Source of the DNA: Hirudo medicinalis
Lineage: Eukaryota > Annelida > Clitellata > Hirudinida > Hirudinidae
Length of the DNA: 64,000 bases
Direction of reading: 5' to 3'
Assembly (NCBI GenBank): GCA_011800805.1
Contig: MPNW01000038.1
Location: 151,475 to 215,474 of the forward strand
Below are positions 60,201 to 64,000 of the stretch, piece by piece. Positions within the stretch are counted from its first letter, which is position 1. Every line of letters starts with the position of its first letter. A program made the position numbers and the translations under genes. The notes under the pieces were generated by a model. The model was given only the letters and a program-made list of their open reading frames with translations. It ran no database searches and was not told the DNA's origin.

Positions 60201-63200
60201 CGAATAGCCTTATCAACAGGAACAACTTGTCTTCTCAAAACCTCAACGTGACGTTTTCTAAAGAGTTTACGAGCTCTAATAGTCCTTACAAATTAAATAA
60301 TTTACAGACAAAAATAAATTCGTCATTGGAGCAAATCAACGTGGAGCAGGCTCTTCTTAACGTTGCCCTTTCACGATTGGCTCCCAGTCAAACAGAAAAT
60401 CAAAAGCAACATTTTAAGGAACCAGGTGATTTTTTATTTACTGGATCCAATCATTTCAATATCTCTCAACAAATGAATGAAGTCTCAAGTCCTCAAAACC
60501 AAACAAATGCCACTCCATTTAATGGGAAAAGATTCAAGTTACCATTTCCAGGTTCATTGTCTGATATCACTGAACCTCTCAGGTCGAAAACTCAAAATCA
60601 GACTCAAAACTGCATGATGTCTAATAACATTGTCGATAGCACAAACATATTGTCTCATCAAGGGTTAAACGAGCTGTTGCATAAGCAGGAAATTGTGTCC
60701 AATCAACAGGCTAACAGAAATAACGGCCAATTAATCTCGGAAATAATTCAATACTCAAACTCAGCCAATCAATACCCGCTTGAAATCATTCCTCAGTACA
60801 ACAGGAAACTCTTCAAAAGAATTTCTACAACAAAAGAAAATGTAAAAGTTATTCAGCATGACTCTGGAATATTATCTTCTTCGTTGCTGGATTCACATGG
60901 AGACCTCCAAAACCTGAATGCATTTGACAAACATCCAACCAAAAACATGGAAATTCTCAATTACATTACCTCAATTCTGAATATCTTTGGATCCAATAAA
61001 CCAAACGAAGTTTCATCGGCTTGTGATTTAGCAGTGAACCAACCACTGCTATTTTTGAAAATATATCAACAATTATCATCCGAACTTTCTTCAACAAACC
61101 TTCAAAATTCTTCCAAACTGGTCTCAAATGCCTTCCTCACAGGCAACGCCTCACTAACCAATGTTAGCTCCAACAGCAAATCTAAAATCCTTAGGTTACC
61201 AAAAACTGAAGCGAAAAAAGAAACTTTGGTTTGTGGCTCAAAAATACTGCGAATGTCAGTGACTTCGTATCCATTTACTTTGACTACTTCGGTGTTAACC
61301 TCATCCATTCCAGTTCAGCAAAAGATTACAACCAGTACTTCTTCTAACCACCTTCCTCTTCTCCAAGTTCCACAAATTCTTCCCTCAGCATTTGCTTCTC
61401 CAACACAAACAATTCATCAATCAAAACCGCAAAACCCTCCTCCCTCGCCACCTTCGCCTGTTCCAAATGGACTCAACGATCGATCTAAAGATGTCATCCC
61501 GCCTAACGTCGTCTTAACCATGAGCAGTTTAACAGGAGCAAGATTGGATGAAATTGTTCGAACTTCTTTGACCATGAATACCAATGGACGTCCATCCATA
61601 GTCATCCCTAATCTCTATAAAAAGAAGAAAACATCGGCACACAAAAGATCTTCTGATTCGACTCAAGTATTGCCAGAACAAATGACTTGTGAAACTCAGC
61701 AATTTATGAGTTTTTCTAAAACAACTTCGATAAATAATTCTGACGCGTTCTCCGTTCAATCAACTTCAAGTCTTCCATCGGCCACATACGTTCTTCCATC
61801 CAAACGCTTCGCCCAACTGTCAGCATCCTCAACAGATTTAAATATTTTAGATCCATCAATATTTTTCAATATTCCTCGACGGAACCAACTTTTGTAACGT
61901 TGGAAAGCTTGAATCCCTGTTTTGCAGAATCATGCCCCAATACTTCATTAGTATCTGAGGTTGCCGCCCTTTCAAACAAGATGGAACCAATTGACAACGC
62001 CCTTCTCTTGCAATCCTACAACGCTTCCTTGCAAGAATCTTCGGGTGATAGCATTTTGCATGAAAATGAGGCTTTTGCCATTCAAGTGAAAGATCTTCCA
62101 GATTTGAATGTGGCGAATGAATATCTGATTCGCCTTCAAAATGAAAAAACCGCCAAGCTTATGGAGCTGATTTCCCTTCAAGAAAAGCTTTTGGAGACAA
62201 GCAAACTTACAGAAATTAAATGTGAACTCCTTAGGAAAGAGACTATGGAAGCAAATGAGAGGTTGATCAAGTCGAGACGATTGGCTCTGAGTTCAGGACT
62301 TCATCAAATTGAGGAAGGCGTGCAACATTCTCAAGATGAAACTAATTGCGAAACTGAAATGAAAAAACTCTCTAGCGCAAAGAGTAACGACAATCAGATG
62401 TCATCTTGCAATCTAAAACATCTATGATCCTTCAAACGTCATCTGCCTCACTTCGAAACAAAATTTTGTCTCAAAATCATCAGGCACACATAGGAGATGC
62501 ATTTTCAAGTAACTTTACCATTAAAACAAATGCGAATCAAAGTAAAGGCACAAATAATCTATCAAAAAAGGACTCTTCTAGTTTTAAAGATAATTTAGAC
62601 AAAAATAGCAAAGATTGTTTCTTATTTTCTGCACAAAAGATTAGTTGCAAAAATGGACACAATCAATTTGAAGGTGAAAACCTAAAAGCAGAATCTCAAA
62701 GCATAAATCATTTTAGTTCTCTCAGTGGTTTTTCTCAAGCAGACGATGAGTTTCCGATTTCAGATTCTTCAAACCTGATGTCACAGGAAACCCCGATGGA
62801 TCATCAACAATTGAACCGTCAGCTGCACCAGTTCTTTCCAGATCTTTACCATTTTGACAGTCCTGAAAATGATTTATCTGACTTCAAGAGAAATGAAAAA
62901 CTCGTTACTGACAGTAGTGTTTATAAAAGGGACAATTCGTCAAAAACTGCGGAGGGTAGTGAAGCACGGGTAGGTTCTGAAACGAAAGTATCAGGTCAGA
63001 ATCTGGAAGTCGAGAACAGCAATAAAATAAGTGATGGCAAAATCTCAAACGTTTCACAAGCCGCTCAAACGAAGCAAGGTATCACATCAGAAGAAGACTT
63101 CAGAGAGAAGTTGGTTGAGCTCCTGGACTTTGTACAAAATTATTCCTCTGCAAGGTATTTGAATGATTCATGCAGGCTATTTACAAATATAAAAATGCTG

Positions 63201-64000
63201 ATGACTATTTATAAATCACAACCTAGAGTACCACAATTCTTCGAAAAATTAAAATAATTTAAAGAACCTCTAGTAGCAAGTTGTTAGATGGAAAATACTG
63301 CGATAAAAATGTAATTTCATATAAATGACTTAAATCATCTTCAGTCCTCAAGATGACTCGAACGACAAATCAATTGAATCACTTCTGCCTCAAACTCTGC
63401 AGGATAAAGAGGTAAAACTGATTCTCGTAAATACATCGTTGTGTAATGGGCTTTAAATGAGGTTGAGGATGAATAACGGAAACAACGTTAAAAAAAGAAG
63501 CCACTATGAGAGAAAGTATGTTTTTAATTTGTGTCGTCACAAGCTGGAGAGTCAAATTATGTGGCGTTTACTCGGCTGTAAATTATATTGCATAAGAACC
63601 TACACTCTCAAGAGCATCAACTAATTGCTAAAATATCTCCGAAGCTGCGTGGATATAATTCATTGGATTTCGTATTTTTATGTTCTCAGTCATCCTCACT
63701 GTTTGCGTATGAATATATTATACAATATCTGAATCATAAACGACATATTTTCACTCTCGATTTTGTTATATTGACATCCAAACTCTGCATATATTCATTA
63801 GCTCGCAATGTGAAATGATGAAACTTGATCGATTTCGAGTAATTAAAATTCATTTTCAAAATTCAAAACAATCATATTTGAAAAGTTAAAATATTCCTTC
63901 CATTACAGGATAATTCGTCATTCAATCTTCCAACTTCTGAAACTGTCGACAGCGATGTTGATGATTTGTTGAACTTCATTAGCAGAAGTAAATTACCAGC
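57212..64000 (+). CDS. Very large Ser/Asn/Gln-rich disordered protein, 3' end beyond the window
   Basis: Not recognised. Exons: 57212-57881; a giant 58503-63154; 63345-63411; 63909 to the edge. Over 1,800 residues are predicted so far. The N-terminus is MEEMWDDL, followed by Pro/Ser-rich sequence and a basic patch KKRRRA. Further basic, nuclear-signal-like clusters are KILRKQKKFRKCKEKK and KRHRSRSQAKNKKG. A coiled-coil-like stretch (ANEYLIRLQNEKTAKLMELI, near 62120-62300) and a helical end (FREKLVELLDFVQ) follow. The giant exon switches frame twice (near 61870-61895 and 62388-62425), each switch equal to one missing base, while the new frame is open across the junction. Composition suggests a nuclear scaffold or transcriptional regulator, but this is inference from low complexity only. 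The ATG lies 15 bases after a splice acceptor, so a 5' UTR exon is expected. Confidence 0.65.

Noticed and set aside
61870..62427. Programmed ribosomal frameshifting as an explanation for the two frame switches in the giant exon
   Set aside because: No X-XXY-YYZ slippery heptamer with a downstream structure was evident, and other single-base breaks in the window favour missing bases. Small introns were also considered, but no good donor/acceptor pair was seen.

Overview
The window is intron-rich, AT-rich nuclear DNA from a metazoan, most likely a non-vertebrate (probably aquatic) animal. The reasons are many short GT-AG introns (about 50-700 bp), animal gene families (PIP4K2, TIS11-type CCCH protein, SLC6 transporter, 4E-BP, Ly6 and thrombospondin type-1 domains), a selenocysteine glutathione peroxidase (unlike most holometabolous insects), and dispersed CR1-like LINEs, Tc1/mariner, hAT, SINE and Ty3/gypsy elements. 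I cannot name the species. All identifications are by reading the sequence; no database search was run.

Layout. 1-127: (ATGCG)n repeat. 0.8-1.7 kb (+): mitochondrial pyruvate carrier 2. 2.5-8.4 kb: no convincing gene; a Tc1/mariner remnant with clear terminal repeats and a SINE. 8.4-10.0 kb (-): TIS11/ZFP36-type mRNA-decay protein. 13.2-14.75 kb (-): DPH6, seven exons. 16.6-19.2 kb (-): PIP4K2, eight exons. 19.9-20.9 kb (-): Cu/Zn superoxide dismutase, five exons. 22.4-28.2 kb (+): SLC6 transporter, fourteen exons, with a hAT transposon in its last intron. 28.75-29.25 kb: LINE fragment.

29.85-42.4 kb is a cluster of secreted thrombospondin-type-1 (TSP1) genes. A large (+) gene encodes a signal peptide, a TSP1 repeat, three tandem PLAT-like modules separated by phase-1 micro-exons, and a C-terminal TSP1-like repeat. 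It is followed by two (-) strand TSP1 genes; the second has a frameshift and a possible alternative last exon. 43.2-43.7 kb (-): Ly6/uPAR three-finger protein. 44.2-45.4 kb (-): selenocysteine GPX with a candidate SECIS. 46.8-47.0 kb (+): exon of an eIF4E-binding protein with a one-base frameshift. 47.5-51.1 kb is a transposon graveyard, including a Ty3/gypsy remnant in the unusual PR-INT-RT (Gmr1-like) order. 53.0-53.6 kb (+): single-pass membrane protein with a PPAY motif. 54.1-55.9 kb: Tc1, SINE and LINE pieces. 57.2 kb to the window end (+): a huge, mostly disordered Ser/Asn/Gln-rich protein that runs off the edge.

The genes do not form one pathway. SOD1 and GPX are antioxidant enzymes, and PIP4K2, TIS11 and 4E-BP are growth/signalling and post-transcriptional regulators, but their proximity looks incidental. 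The TSP1/PLAT cluster is the part most likely to be lineage-specific. Four single-base frame breaks in otherwise conserved or continuous reading frames, all consistent with a missing base, suggest draft-assembly indels, so calls of broken genes should be read with that in mind.
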